Shown piece by piece: positions 1 through 9,109 of a stretch of DNA of 38,854 bases; the first letter of the stretch is position 1; each line of letters opens with the position of its first letter. Under the pieces are notes generated by a model. It saw nothing but the letters and a program-made list of their open reading frames with translations, had not been told where the DNA came from and did not search any database. This stretch comes from Candidatus Nitrosocosmicus sp. (GTDB taxonomy: Archaea; Thermoproteota; Nitrososphaeria; Nitrososphaerales; Nitrososphaeraceae): positions 14,706-53,559 of the forward strand of contig JARFXS010000011.1 in NCBI GenBank assembly GCA_029194465.1. The letters run 5' to 3'. Made by a program: the position numbers and the translations under genes.

Positions 1-1
1 A

Positions 2-1510
2 TACTTAGAAGTCGATAATTTCAATAAGGTAGGTGTCCAGGGTATATGTTTAGAAGAGGATGCAGCAAAATTAATTTCTACCAATCCTCTATTAAAGGAG
101 TATGGACTCGACAGGCTTGGGATCCCGTTAGTCGAAATCGCACTTGATCCCATATCTGGGACTCCTGCAGAAATTGTAAACGTTGCATTAACTCTAGGTC
201 GATTACTTCGAAGTAGTAAAAGAGTCACTCGAGGGATTGGGAGCATAAGGCAGGATGTGAATATATCTGTCAATGGTGGTCAGGTAGTCGAAGTCAAGGG
301 AGTACAGCAATTATCGCAACTTATCAAAGTTTTAGACTACGAAACAAAAAGACAGTACGGATTAATCAAAATTGCGGAAGAATTTAAAAATAGAGATATC
401 GATGATTCCTTTATTGGCGACAGAATTGAAGACATAACATCCTTGTTCTCAAATTCATCATCTAAGGTGATAAAAAAAATATTAAAAGATCCAGACCCAG
501 TCATTAATTGTATCCGTTTGAGGGGGCTAAAAGGATTGATTGGCTATGAACCTGTAGAAGACATAAGACTAGGTAAAGAGTTGGGAGAGTTTGTTAGATT
601 TTTTGGTTTGGGTGGTGTCTTTCATTCCGATGAGTTACCCAATTATGGAATCACTATCAATGAGATAGATAACCTTAAGAAATCTGTTGATATTTCCTCT
701 GACGATGCATTTATACTAATAGGTGGCAACAGGGAAAAGATAAGCAATCTTCTTGAACCATTAATTAAAAGGATAATCCAATTTAAATATGGTGTCATTG
801 CTGAAACTCGTTCAGTTACTCTAGACGGAACTACTATTTTTTCACGACCTCGACCAGGTTCGTCCAGAATGTATCCTGAAACGGACATAATGCCAATTCC
901 TGTTGATAGTAACTTACTTGATAGTTTGAAAGATAAAATACCTTTGCCGTGGAATGAATTAATCAAAGGAATTATGAAAAAGTATGGATTGAATATTAAA
1001 TTATCTGAACAAATCTTTGATTCTGATTATTATAATTTATTTGAAAAACTCTTGATAACCAATCCTACTATCTCGCCCACCTTCGTTGCATCAAAACTTA
1101 CCGAAGATATTGTTAGTCTCTCCAGAAATAATCTTGATAAGGACCTCTTAACAGATGAAATGATTCTAGACATTTTTAATAGGCTTGATAAGGGATTTAT
1201 TGCAAAAGAGTCTATAATATTAATTTTTGAAAAATTAATGAAAAAAGATTGCATCTCGGTAGAGGAAGCAATAAATTCTCTCAACCTAACTAAATTGGAT
1301 GATGCAGACTTATTTTCTACATTGGATAAATTATTTGATGATAATTTGAGCGTTATAAGAGAAAAAGGGCCCAATTCCATGGGTGTGTTGATGGGGAAAA
1401 GTATGGCGGTTCTGCGAGGTAAGGTAGACGGTAGCAAGATTAATGACTATTTGAAGCATAAATTAGAAACATTTCTTAACGAAGGATCTTCATCTCCTTC
1501 ATCTTTTTAG
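2..1510 (+). CDS. gatE: Glu-tRNA(Gln) amidotransferase subunit E, 5' end missing
   Basis: GatE works with GatD to turn Glu-tRNA(Gln) into Gln-tRNA(Gln), the archaeal route to glutaminyl-tRNA. The reading frame is open from base 2, so the gene begins outside the window; the GTG at 257 is internal. Visible GatB/E hallmarks are GSIRQDVNISV and EVKGVQQL near the left edge, then an inserted GAD-type segment ending in RMYPETDIMPIP, then a helical YqeY-like tail with PNSMGVLMGKSMAVLRGK near the C-terminus, which packs on tRNA in the family. The end is intact (TAG). A small unknown gene starts one base after it, probably in the same transcript. The GAD insertion separates GatE from bacterial-type GatB. 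Confidence 0.95.
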   Translation, partial: YLEVDNFNKVGVQGICLEEDAAKLISTNPLLKEYGLDRLGIPLVEIALDPISGTPAEIVNVALTLGRLLRSSKRVTRGIGSIRQDVNISVNGGQVVEVKGVQQLSQLIKVLDYETKRQYGLIKIAEEFKNRDIDDSFIGDRIEDITSLFSNSSSKVIKKILKDPDPVINCIRLRGLKGLIGYEPVEDIRLGKELGEFVRFFGLGGVFHSDELPNYGITINEIDNLKKSVDISSDDAFILIGGNREKISNLLEPLIKRIIQFKYGVIAETRSVTLDGTTIFSRPRPGSSRMYPETDIMPIPVDSNLLDSLKDKIPLPWNELIKGIMKKYGLNIKLSEQIFDSDYYNLFEKLLITNPTISPTFVASKLTEDIVSLSRNNLDKDLLTDEMILDIFNRLDKGFIAKESIILIFEKLMKKDCISVEEAINSLNLTKLDDADLFSTLDKLFDDNLSVIREKGPNSMGVLMGKSMAVLRGKVDGSKINDYLKHKLETFLNEGSSSPSSF

Positions 1511-1511
1511 C

Positions 1512-1850
1512 ATGACTCGCGTACCTAAATCAATCAAGAATCACTATGTTGATTCCTTTCTCATAAATTCCGAGAACTTAAAGTCATTCCTCTCGTCTCA
1601 CGAGATTTCAAACTCTGAACTGGAGGATGTGTCATTTACAATTTCCAAACTATATAACCAAAAGATGGAGGCTATTTTAGAATCGTGTGGTAATGATTGG
1701 GCTAGGTTAGATTCCGCTTCTTCTCCCTTAATTTTATTCGTTCAATGCATTGATGAATTACTCCGTGAAGATCACTCGAATATTTCATCACGATGTAGGT
1801 TTATTCTAAATTCATTCTCAAAAACGTTAGAATCTTGGATGATTTGGTAG
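1512..1850 (+). CDS. Small protein of unknown function downstream of gatE
   Basis: A 112-residue protein I do not recognise. It starts with ATG one base after the gatE stop, so it is very likely co-transcribed and translationally coupled. It appears all-helical, with no signal peptide or membrane segment, and two cysteines (CGNDW and QCIDEL regions) with no metal-binding spacing. The Ser-rich N-terminal half (SHEISNSELEDVSFTISKLY) and the hydrophobic pattern suggest a small helical bundle. The position hints at tRNA or translation, but nothing in the sequence proves it. Confidence 0.7.
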   Translation: MTRVPKSIKNHYVDSFLINSENLKSFLSSHEISNSELEDVSFTISKLYNQKMEAILESCGNDWARLDSASSPLILFVQCIDELLREDHSNISSRCRFILNSFSKTLESWMIW

Positions 1851-1942
1851 TTTATGATTTGATTTGATTTAATGTATTTACTCTTGTATTTCTGACTTTG
1901 AATAATCTTTTATAGTTTTATTGCTGATTCTAAAAAAAATAT

Positions 1943-2545
<603 letters not shown>

Positions 2546-2582
2546 CTAGATATTTCCATTAATTTTTCATAATTCCTTTGAT

Positions 2583-3914
2583 TTATTCTTTCCTGTTTAC
2601 CAATTGAATGTACTCATATGCAGAGGTTTCATTATCAAAAGCATAATGTACCTTTTGAAAATTCTTTTTAAACTCTGTTACATTATGCAAAACTTTAGGA
2701 ATATCTTGCTTGTCAATTACGACTTTCTTAATAAAGGTTGCTATTTCCTGCATTTCGTCTTCCTTCATTCCTAGTCTGGTTACTTCGGGAACCCCTATTC
2801 TAACGCCACTGGGATGAAAATAATTTCTTCCCTCTTTTATATCTCCAGGAAGCAATTGTCTGTTTAAGATTATGTTACATTTTTCCAGATCCTTTTCTAT
2901 AGTTCCGCCATCACCATAGTTTGAGACATCGACAGCAAGCTGATGTGATTCGGTATAACCTCGCTTTTCCCCTAAAACATTGAATCCATGATTTGCAAGG
3001 GAGTAGGCAAGCATTTTTGCATTCTTGATGACTTGTTTCGCATATTCATCTCCAAATTCTAGTGATTCAGCTAATGCTACTGCTTTGCCTGCAACATGAT
3101 GTAAGTGATGACTACTTGTATTTCCGGGAAAAATTGCCTTCTTTATAGGATCCGAATACTTTTCAACCGATACTATGATGCCTCCTTGGGGTCCCCATAG
3201 TGTCTTGTGTGAACTCATGGTCATTGAATCAGCGCCTTCTCGTAAAGGGTCTTGAAATTGTCCACCCGCGATTAGACCTGCTACGTGGGCTCCATCGTAA
3301 TTTATATACACATTACGTTCATGCAAGAATTCTGATAGTTCCTTCACAGGATGGGGGAACAGAAAAAGACTCCCGCCAAACATCGCTATTTTCGGTCCTT
3401 TTCCTTCGGAAATCATTGTATCTATCTTTTTCTTGGTCAGCTCAACATCGATGGTCATGTTTTCTTTTGAAAATGGAAAGTGTTCTATTGTTAGTCCATG
3501 AACCAAGCCAGCCGTTCCTGAGTGTTCCTTTTTTCCATGTGAAATATGTCCACCAGTGGGAATCGACGATGCTATCATAATGTCTCCAGGATTTGAAAAC
3601 GCAGAATATATTGCTAAATTTGCGACAACCCCTGATGTTGCTCTACAATCTGCAAATTCAGCTTTAAATACCGATCTTGCTAAATCATTGCAAATATTTT
3701 CAACTTTGTCAATAAAAGTGCAGCCTGCATATACCCTTTCTCCAGGCCACCCCTCAGCATATCTATTTCCAAAATCAGACGCTACAGCTTCCCTGACTGC
3801 TGGACTGGGGATGTTTTCACTTGCTATGAGGGGAATGGAGTTATTGAACCAGTCGTGATGTTCTTTAATTAATTTTAGAATGTTATCCTGAGTTTCTTTT
3901 GCATTCAATATCAT
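2583..3914 (-). CDS. glyA: Serine hydroxymethyltransferase
   Basis: A PLP enzyme that interconverts serine and glycine while passing a one-carbon unit to the pterin carrier. The N-terminal motif IPLIASENIPSP and NRYAEGWPGERVYAGC, and the PLP-lysine region MTMSSHKTLWGPQGG, are clear; the C-terminal VRIGVPEVTRLG substrate motif is also present. At about 443 residues it has the length of the archaeal family. I choose ATG 3914 over TTG 3923 because the TATA box at 3929-3941 places transcription start within a few bases of 3914, which would make the mRNA leaderless. It follows the ferredoxin on the same strand, but each gene has its own box, so they are separate units. Confidence 0.96.
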   Translation of the reverse strand: MILNAKETQDNILKLIKEHHDWFNNSIPLIASENIPSPAVREAVASDFGNRYAEGWPGERVYAGCTFIDKVENICNDLARSVFKAEFADCRATSGVVANLAIYSAFSNPGDIMIASSIPTGGHISHGKKEHSGTAGLVHGLTIEHFPFSKENMTIDVELTKKKIDTMISEGKGPKIAMFGGSLFLFPHPVKELSEFLHERNVYINYDGAHVAGLIAGGQFQDPLREGADSMTMSSHKTLWGPQGGIIVSVEKYSDPIKKAIFPGNTSSHHLHHVAGKAVALAESLEFGDEYAKQVIKNAKMLAYSLANHGFNVLGEKRGYTESHQLAVDVSNYGDGGTIEKDLEKCNIILNRQLLPGDIKEGRNYFHPSGVRIGVPEVTRLGMKEDEMQEIATFIKKVVIDKQDIPKVLHNVTEFKKNFQKVHYAFDNETSAYEYIQLVNRKE

Positions 3915-3928
3915 TTTTTGCAATAATT

Positions 3929-3941
3929 ACTTATATAAAAT
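3929..3941 (-). promoter_or_regulatory. TATA box of glyA
   Basis: Minus strand reads ATTTTATATAAGT. Its centre lies about 22-26 nt from ATG 3914, supporting that start and a leaderless transcript. Confidence 0.6.
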
Positions 3942-4030
3942 ATCGTAATCTGGCAAAATAGTACTATTTTAGTGATGATTTTTTGGTCATTTATAACAAT
4001 AATTTTATACTACATGTATTTTATCTACTC

Positions 4031-4201
4031 ATGCAGAAGGTTAAACAGATGGAAGGATATTGTGTTAAATGCAAAGCAAAAAGAGAAATGAAAGATGAAA
4101 AAGAGGTAACCATGAAAAATGGAAGACCTGCTACTCAAGGTATATGTACAGTGTGTAATACGAAAATGTTCAAGATAGGAGGAAGTAAAAAATCAAAATA
4201 A
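4031..4201 (+). CDS. DUF5679-like small zinc-ribbon protein
   Basis: A 56-residue basic protein with two Cys pairs, CVKCK and CTVCN, about 27 residues apart: a zinc ribbon. The sequence between (KREMKDEKEVTMKNGRPATQG) and the tail FKIGG match the DUF5679 pattern as I remember it, a small family of unknown role in archaea and bacteria. ATG 4031 lies about 25 nt after a TTTTATAC box near 4003-4010. ATG 4049 (MEGYCVKC) is where family homology begins and would give 50 residues. Frame-open sequence back to 3983 is not expected to be translated. The Lys-rich tail suggests nucleic-acid binding, which is inference. Confidence 0.85.
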   Translation: MQKVKQMEGYCVKCKAKREMKDEKEVTMKNGRPATQGICTVCNTKMFKIGGSKKSK

Positions 4202-4519
4202 ATAAAAAAAATTTCAATAATCTAGTAATCGATCCACATCGATATTTTCTATATTTACCCTTTTTGATATGATTTGTTATTCATAAATTAATTGATTTCA
4301 ACTTGTGTTTGAGAATAGATTGTAAATTTGTTTTAAATTGGAATTAAATGCAGTTGAAAACAAAATTCTTTGGTCACTAACTATTTTTTATTGACATTCC
4401 TCGAAAAACTACTTAATATTTTTATAGGTGGCATTATTTTATGATGTTACAGTAATGATGACAACCTTCTAGCTCTGAACTGTTGTATTTTAATTAATGG
4501 CCATTATATATAGGAATTT
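4202..4519. other. 318-base intergenic gap
   Basis: AT-rich and without a credible reading frame on either strand. It holds A/T-runs just after the zinc-ribbon gene that could end transcription, and TATA-like stretches near 4410-4425 and 4483-4495; the latter is correctly placed for the deaminase start at 4520. No tRNA-like fold or repeat was seen. Confidence 0.5.
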
Positions 4520-5038
4520 ATGGATGGATTGGACAGGGAATTTGAAAGACCCGATTGGGACGTTTACTTTATGATACAAGCCTTTTTGGCAAAGCTACGA
4601 TCCAACTGTCTTACCAGGCAAATCGGAGCTGTAATAGTTAAAGATAATAGACAAATATCAACTGGTTACAACGGTACCCCATCTGGATTTCCAAATTGCT
4701 TTGAAGGTGGATGCAGAAGATGTACGGATAGGATTAAAGGTATTGTTAAATCAGGCGAATCTTTAGAGAGATGTATTTGCGTTCATGCTGAGGCCAACGC
4801 AATAATGCAATGTGTTATGTTTGGAAATGCTGGCAGTACCAAAAATGCTACTTTATACTCTACTCTTGCTCCATGTATAGAATGTAGTAAGATGGCTATT
4901 ACAGTAGGGATCAATAGAGTAGTTATTTTGTCTAAATATGACGAGGACGGAACTGAGATCCTAAGCCATGGAAATGTACAAATACTGGAAATGGACCCAG
5001 CTAAATTACAACTTTGGATCTCAAAGCTATTTGGATGA
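4520..5038 (+). CDS. dCMP deaminase-type cytidine deaminase
   Basis: A zinc-dependent deaminase that in this family converts dCMP to dUMP for dTTP synthesis. The zinc and catalytic motif is HAEANAI (His89, Glu91) followed by APCIEC (Cys119, Cys122). The N-terminal RQIGAVIVKD and GYNGTPSGFPNC are typical of the dCMP deaminase/ComEB group rather than tRNA or cytosine deaminases. Extra Cys residues around 60-68 and 85-87 resemble the second structural zinc site of ComEB-type enzymes. Length (172 residues) fits. The gene appears monocistronic: amoC, next door, is on the other strand. Substrate (dCMP against another pyrimidine nucleotide) is inferred from family. Confidence 0.9.
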   Translation: MDGLDREFERPDWDVYFMIQAFLAKLRSNCLTRQIGAVIVKDNRQISTGYNGTPSGFPNCFEGGCRRCTDRIKGIVKSGESLERCICVHAEANAIMQCVMFGNAGSTKNATLYSTLAPCIECSKMAITVGINRVVILSKYDEDGTEILSHGNVQILEMDPAKLQLWISKLFG

Positions 5039-5142
5039 TGCTCCTCAAGAGTACAATTTCTGTCTAGTTGATTTTATCTATCTATCCTATGTATCTAAAT
5101 AATTAACTACAAAATTTACTAACTAAATACTAAAAAAAAAGA

Positions 5143-5705
5143 TTATGGAACTGATCTGCTGTAGAGTTTTCCTTCTAATGCTAGTTTGTACATTTCTGCT
5201 ACATAGGGGTTCCTTGCAGGAGTTTCGGCGCCAAGTTCCACCAAACGTGCGTATACTCTAACTACATAGGCCAAAGCACCCATGAAAGCTACTACTACAC
5301 CCATGTTAAACATCCAGTGGTTAGCACTGAAAATATTTCTTCAACAAACCAAAAGTGCCACATTTCATTGATACCAATTGTGAACATGGTAGCTAAATAA
5401 CCGATAATGGTTATCTTTAGACCCGTATTCATTGAATTGTTTGGTCCTCTTAAAGCTGGGTATTTCTCTGTCATACATTGCAACAAATCCCCAACCTAGT
5501 GGGAGTGCAATAAAGTGACTGTATAACCACCAATGAGCTGGTGTAAATGCACTGTCTCTGATGGCTGTTTGATGCAATGATCCGTCAACAAAGTTGTCTA
5601 CTTCTACTGATGCAGCAATAGACCCTAGCATAATGACCATTAAATAGATCTTTTTAGCCTCTGGATTTCTACTTCCTTTGGAATTAATGCAGGCATTTGT
5701 GCCAT
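5143..5705 (-). pseudogene. amoC: Ammonia monooxygenase subunit C, copy 1, three frame breaks
   Basis: AmoC is a membrane subunit of ammonia monooxygenase, the first enzyme of ammonia oxidation. The full protein can be read from ATG 5705 (MAQMPALIPKEVEIQRLK) to TAA 5143 (LEGKLYSRSVP) if three single-base breaks are repaired: a missing A in a run at 5651-5655, an extra G/C in 5458-5460, and a missing base near 5324-5330. Between breaks the protein is close to other archaeal AmoC, including VEVDNFVDGSLHQTAIRDS, AHWWLYSHFIALPLGWG and NEMWHFWFVEE. Repaired length is about 188 residues, normal for the family. No in-frame nonsense substitution is needed. It may be a true pseudogene, but an intact gene with consensus errors is at least as likely. 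A conserved promoter precedes it. Confidence 0.9.
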
Positions 5706-5730
5706 TTTACTATCATTATGTCTTCGTCGA

Positions 5731-5743
5731 TTAAATATATAAG
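5731..5743 (-). promoter_or_regulatory. TATA box of amoC copy 1
   Basis: Minus strand reads CTTATATATTTAA, centred about 26 nt before 5711, leaving a leader of about 6 nt before ATG 5705. The same box is conserved at 19434-19445 upstream of copy 2. Confidence 0.6.
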
Positions 5744-5930
5744 ATGTGAACTAAAATATTTATAAATAATATTAGAAATCGATGTAATATTGTATAATTA
5801 TTAGTCTATTAGTTAGTTAATTAACTAAAATTCTGATGTTTTATCATTATTGCCAAGCTTATCAGTATTGATTATCAAAGCTGATAAAATAATCTAAACT
5901 ATAAATAATTAATGGCTTTAAAAATACTTG

Positions 5931-6629
5931 GTGAGACCATTCATCTTCTTTGATCTTGGGCAAACTCTCATTGATGAATGGAGCTACGTTACTTATTTCG
6001 ATAAACTATTATTCCAGACACTTAATGACTATGGGGCTAAGATAGATCAAAGAAACTATTATGCGTTGAGAAATGATTTAGTTCGAAACAGAAAATTTGG
6101 TTCATCAGGATTTCTTGAAATTATTTCTCTAATGGTACGTCTTATCCTTCCTAGGGGGTATGATTCTGTAATTTTCGATGATCTAAAGACCGATTTATTA
6201 GAAAATAAAAGAAAACTAGTCAAACTATTTAGTCAGGCTAACTATCTCATCCCACTATTATCCAAGAAATATTCATTAGGTATTATCAGCAACAATTCAT
6301 CCGGCTCAACCAATTTATTGGTTCTAAATGGTCTAGATAAGCATTTTAAAATAGTGTGTTTGGCAGAAGACATTGGATCTAGAAAGCCCAATCATGAAAT
6401 ATTTCATAAGGCGTTACTTGATTCTAATTCAAGTATTGATAATTGCATCATGGTTGGAGATAGATTAGATATCGATATTTTACCTGCCAATGAGCTGGGA
6501 ATGAAGACCATAAGAACCTTGGACTCTTTATACAAAATTCAAGAGCCTGTAAACAAAAAGGAGACACCACTTTTCACAATATCTTCTCTCTCTGAATTAC
6601 CAAAAGTATTGTCCCGTATTTCGTCTTAG
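5931..6629 (+). CDS. HAD-superfamily hydrolase
   Basis: A probable phosphatase of the haloacid dehalogenase superfamily. Motif I is FFDLGQTLIDE, with Asp nucleophile but Gly at the usual second Asp, as in YihX-like members. Motif II is GIISNNSSG, motif III is the Lys in GSRKPNHEIFHKAL, and motif IV is MVGDRLDIDILPANELG. A helical cap (about residues 15-90) lies between motifs I and II. The start is GTG 5931, with TTG 5928 directly before it; a TATA-like ACTATAAATAAT at 5898-5909 fits either as leaderless. The last 4 bases overlap the end of the convergent HIT gene. Substrate is unknown. Confidence 0.88.
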   Translation: MRPFIFFDLGQTLIDEWSYVTYFDKLLFQTLNDYGAKIDQRNYYALRNDLVRNRKFGSSGFLEIISLMVRLILPRGYDSVIFDDLKTDLLENKRKLVKLFSQANYLIPLLSKKYSLGIISNNSSGSTNLLVLNGLDKHFKIVCLAEDIGSRKPNHEIFHKALLDSNSSIDNCIMVGDRLDIDILPANELGMKTIRTLDSLYKIQEPVNKKETPLFTISSLSELPKVLSRISS

Positions 6630-7063
6630 TTTCTTTGTATTTCTTTGGATATTTTTCTCAATTGTTCGTCTAGATCACTTCCTTGAGTATCTCGTTTGCT
6701 AAAAAGAGAATGAATTGAAATCTTTTCATTTGATTCTGCAATTGGAATAACATGAATATGGAAATGCGGAATTTCTTGTCCGGCGTCCCTTCCATTATGT
6801 ACACCTACCAGTGAAGAATTACAGTTCATTGATTTTTCTATTTTTTCGGTCAATAAATGCAATGCATCAAAAATGTCCCTGTTTTCGATCAAACTCAAAT
6901 CTTGAATTTTGGGTTTATGTGATTTGGAAATAATAAGTGAATGTCCGTCCTTGAGGGGAAATGCGTCTAAAATTGCTATCGAATGTTCAGTTTCATATAT
7001 CTTTCTAGCTTTAATATTTCCATTAACTATTTCACAAAATACGCACTTGTTTATCGAATTCAT
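6626..7063 (-). CDS. HIT-family nucleotide hydrolase
   Basis: A histidine-triad protein of the HinT/Fhit superfamily, which hydrolyses nucleoside phosphoramidates or dinucleoside polyphosphates. The triad motif HFHIHVIP is present around residues 99-106, preceded by VGVHNGRDAGQEIPH. The N-terminal CVFCEIVNG gives two Cys that, with His residues, form the structural zinc site of many archaeal HIT proteins. Length (145 residues) is normal. It starts with ATG and ends inside the convergent HAD gene (4-base overlap), so the two transcripts must be antisense at their 3' ends. Exact substrate cannot be told from sequence. Confidence 0.92.
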   Translation of the reverse strand: MNSINKCVFCEIVNGNIKARKIYETEHSIAILDAFPLKDGHSLIISKSHKPKIQDLSLIENRDIFDALHLLTEKIEKSMNCNSSLVGVHNGRDAGQEIPHFHIHVIPIAESNEKISIHSLFSKRDTQGSDLDEQLRKISKEIQRN

Positions 7064-7158
7064 ATTAATATTTTATGCTACTGTTCAATAAATGATTGTT
7101 ATCCATATATCACTATAATTAATCAAGATTAATAAAATTGGATGAAAAAAAGTAACAT

Positions 7159-7725
7159 ATGGGAAAAACTATAGTTCATGAAAGACCATTGACTACAATT
7201 GTGATGAATGAAAATATTGCAAAAGTACTAAGCGATCCCCACAGACTAAAGATTTTAGATTTTCTTTATCATAAGAATCTCTCGACTAAGGATTTATTTG
7301 AATTGTTAAAAAGAGCAAAATTTAACATCGCCATGACTACTCTGAGACATCACATAACCATATTGAAAAAAAATGATTTGATAAGTGTTCATAAAACAGC
7401 AGAGGTCAAAGGGACCTTGGTAAAATATTATAAAGCTAATGTAAAGATGTTGGCTTATGAAAACTATCCATTTGTTTCAATGGTGAGAGATAACAGGGAA
7501 ATTATTGAAATGCTATATCCAAAATTCTATAAAGCCATCAAGAAAATCATGATAACTGAAAAAAATTTAATGGCGACCATTTCATCCGAATCAAAATCTA
7601 GATGCCGAATTTGTAAGACTTTTCATTATGCCGAATTTTTGATTTTCATGATTCTAAATATGATCATAACAAAAGTTTTACGAAAGTTATTAAAAACTAG
7701 GACTAGAACCAATGCTCAGATATAA
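7159..7725 (+). CDS. ArsR-type winged-helix transcription regulator
   Basis: The N-terminal half has an ArsR-like winged helix: IAKVLSDPHRLKILDFLY, a recognition region around MTTLRHHITILKKNDLI and a wing with VKYYKAN. A basic middle part follows. The C-terminus is unusual: a CRICKTFHY motif leads into a hydrophobic stretch of about 17 residues (AEFLIFMILNMIITKVL) and then basic residues, which could be a membrane anchor or a buried helix. The motif CRIC plus His could bind metal, but this is not proven. ATG 7159 is about 26 nt after an AT-rich box near 7127-7138. It stands alone between the divergent HIT gene and the ABC ATPase; the target is unknown. Confidence 0.8.
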   Translation: MGKTIVHERPLTTIVMNENIAKVLSDPHRLKILDFLYHKNLSTKDLFELLKRAKFNIAMTTLRHHITILKKNDLISVHKTAEVKGTLVKYYKANVKMLAYENYPFVSMVRDNREIIEMLYPKFYKAIKKIMITEKNLMATISSESKSRCRICKTFHYAEFLIFMILNMIITKVLRKLLKTRTRTNAQI

Positions 7726-8054
7726 TTGATTTTTATTCACAAAAATATGGTAAATGTACTTTAGAGTTCTCAACATCAATTCATCCTGATATATTTTATT
7801 ACATCTTTAATCTGAGTAAAAAAATCCATGGTTGAAATAATTTACAATGTATACCTAGAATGGGGTTAAATATGACTTTATTATCGTGATTGTCTACCAA
7901 AATACAAATAAGTAACTAATTCTAGTCTTTAACCCTTTTGAATATTAACTATAGGAAAATAAGTTCAACCTGTGGAATCATCATCATCAAATCAAATCGG
8001 TTCCTGAGCCCTAATAGATATATTTTAAAATACCGACAAGCTCATATTTTATTT
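7726..8054. other. Intergenic region before the ABC ATPase
   Basis: AT-rich with no convincing gene. The ABC frame is open back to 7938, but the residues encoded there (Arg/Ile/Ser-rich) look non-coding and do not match ABC ATPases. A TATA-like ATATATTTTA at 8018-8027 is placed for transcription start near 8048. Confidence 0.5.
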
Positions 8055-9074
8055 GTGTCATCTTTGCCCGTACCTTTGCCTTTGCTTCAAGTCAAGAATA
8101 TAAACAAAACTTTTCCAATTCATAGAAATATTTTTCACCTTATGTCTTCATCAAATCCAACTAGAAAGGCAATTGATAATGTATCTTTTGATTTGGGACA
8201 GGGGGAAGTATTGGTTATAGCCGGCGAATCCGGTTCTGGAAAAACTACACTTGCTAAACTTATAATGGGTGCTTTAATCCCTGATGATGGTACTATATCC
8301 TTTGAAGGTAATGATATACATTCTCTAAAAAAAAGGAAAACACATTATTCGATGATCCAGATGATCCATCAGGATCCCTATAGTTCTCTAAATCCCAACA
8401 TCAAAATAAAAGACATAGTCATGGAACCGCTAAAAATTCATGAGAACAATTTGAGTCGCAACGAAAAAGATGAGAAAGTGCGTCTTGCTCTACGTAGAAC
8501 AAGACTTGAACCCGTTGAAGAAATTTTAGAAAAATATCCAACCATGCTTTCAGGTGGTCAAAGACAACGTGTTTCAATTGCAAGATCTATTGTAAAAATC
8601 CCAAAATTGATAATAGCAGATGAACCTGTTTCGATGTTAGACATTTCTGTTAGAGCAGAAATCTTGTCATTATTAAATGAGTTACGAAAGACCCTAAATA
8701 TTTCTATTATTTATATCACACATGATTTGGCAACCTCACGATTTATCGGTGATAAGATTGGGATTATGTTTGCTGGAAGCATCATCGAATATGGGGAAAT
8801 TGATGAAGTATTACATAATCCGCTTCATCCGTATACTTGGATGTTGCTGGATGCGGTTACTTTTTCAACCAATGAATCTAAATTCTATAAGAGCTTCGAT
8901 GGAATAAATTTATCTGAATTGCCTTTAAAAGGATGTAAATTTTATAATAGGTGTAAGTTATCTTTTACGGATTGTACTAATGATTTAGAACAATTTGATA
9001 TTAGTAAGCGACATTCTGTTTCTTGTTTTTATTATAGAAACCAGAACATAAATCGTAATCGTAATATCGATTAG
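8055..9074 (+). CDS. Oligopeptide/dipeptide-type ABC transporter ATPase
   Basis: The ATP-binding subunit of an Opp/Dpp-like importer. All ABC motifs are visible: Walker A GESGSGKTT, Q-loop HQDPYSSLNP, signature LSGGQRQRVSIARS, Walker B LIIADEPVSMLD and H-loop YITHDLA. The C-terminal oligo_HPY region follows, with LHNPLHPYTWMLLDAV and a Cys-containing CKFYNRC...C...CFYY tail typical of OppF/DppF. I favour GTG 8055 (or TTG 8084) over the frame-open 7938 because homology starts at LQVKNINKTF. No permease, binding protein or second ATPase is nearby, so its transporter partners must be encoded elsewhere or lost. It converges on smc with a 35-nt gap. Confidence 0.9.
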   Translation: MSSLPVPLPLLQVKNINKTFPIHRNIFHLMSSSNPTRKAIDNVSFDLGQGEVLVIAGESGSGKTTLAKLIMGALIPDDGTISFEGNDIHSLKKRKTHYSMIQMIHQDPYSSLNPNIKIKDIVMEPLKIHENNLSRNEKDEKVRLALRRTRLEPVEEILEKYPTMLSGGQRQRVSIARSIVKIPKLIIADEPVSMLDISVRAEILSLLNELRKTLNISIIYITHDLATSRFIGDKIGIMFAGSIIEYGEIDEVLHNPLHPYTWMLLDAVTFSTNESKFYKSFDGINLSELPLKGCKFYNRCKLSFTDCTNDLEQFDISKRHSVSCFYYRNQNINRNRNID

Positions 9075-9109
9075 GATTCAATTTATCCTTCGTTTAATTT
9101 AATTATGTG

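Larger units (their letters stand above)
5120..5877. repeat. amoC duplication unit, copy 1
   Basis: This stretch, covering amoC, its short 3' flank and about 170 nt of upstream sequence, recurs at 18840-19576 in the same orientation. Outside it the flanks differ completely. Similarity stops at GTATTGATTATCA on the upstream side. Confidence 0.9.

Noticed and set aside
3200..3858. Open frames on the plus strand across glyA
   Set aside because: Shadows of a well-conserved minus-strand gene; their proteins match nothing recognisable.
3983..4030. Longer start for the zinc-ribbon protein
   Set aside because: The extra residues are encoded across a TATA-like box, and family homology starts near MEGYC.
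7938..8054. N-terminal extension of the ABC ATPase
   Set aside because: Composition is unlike coding sequence and homology starts at LQVKNINKTF; a TATA-like box lies inside the extension.
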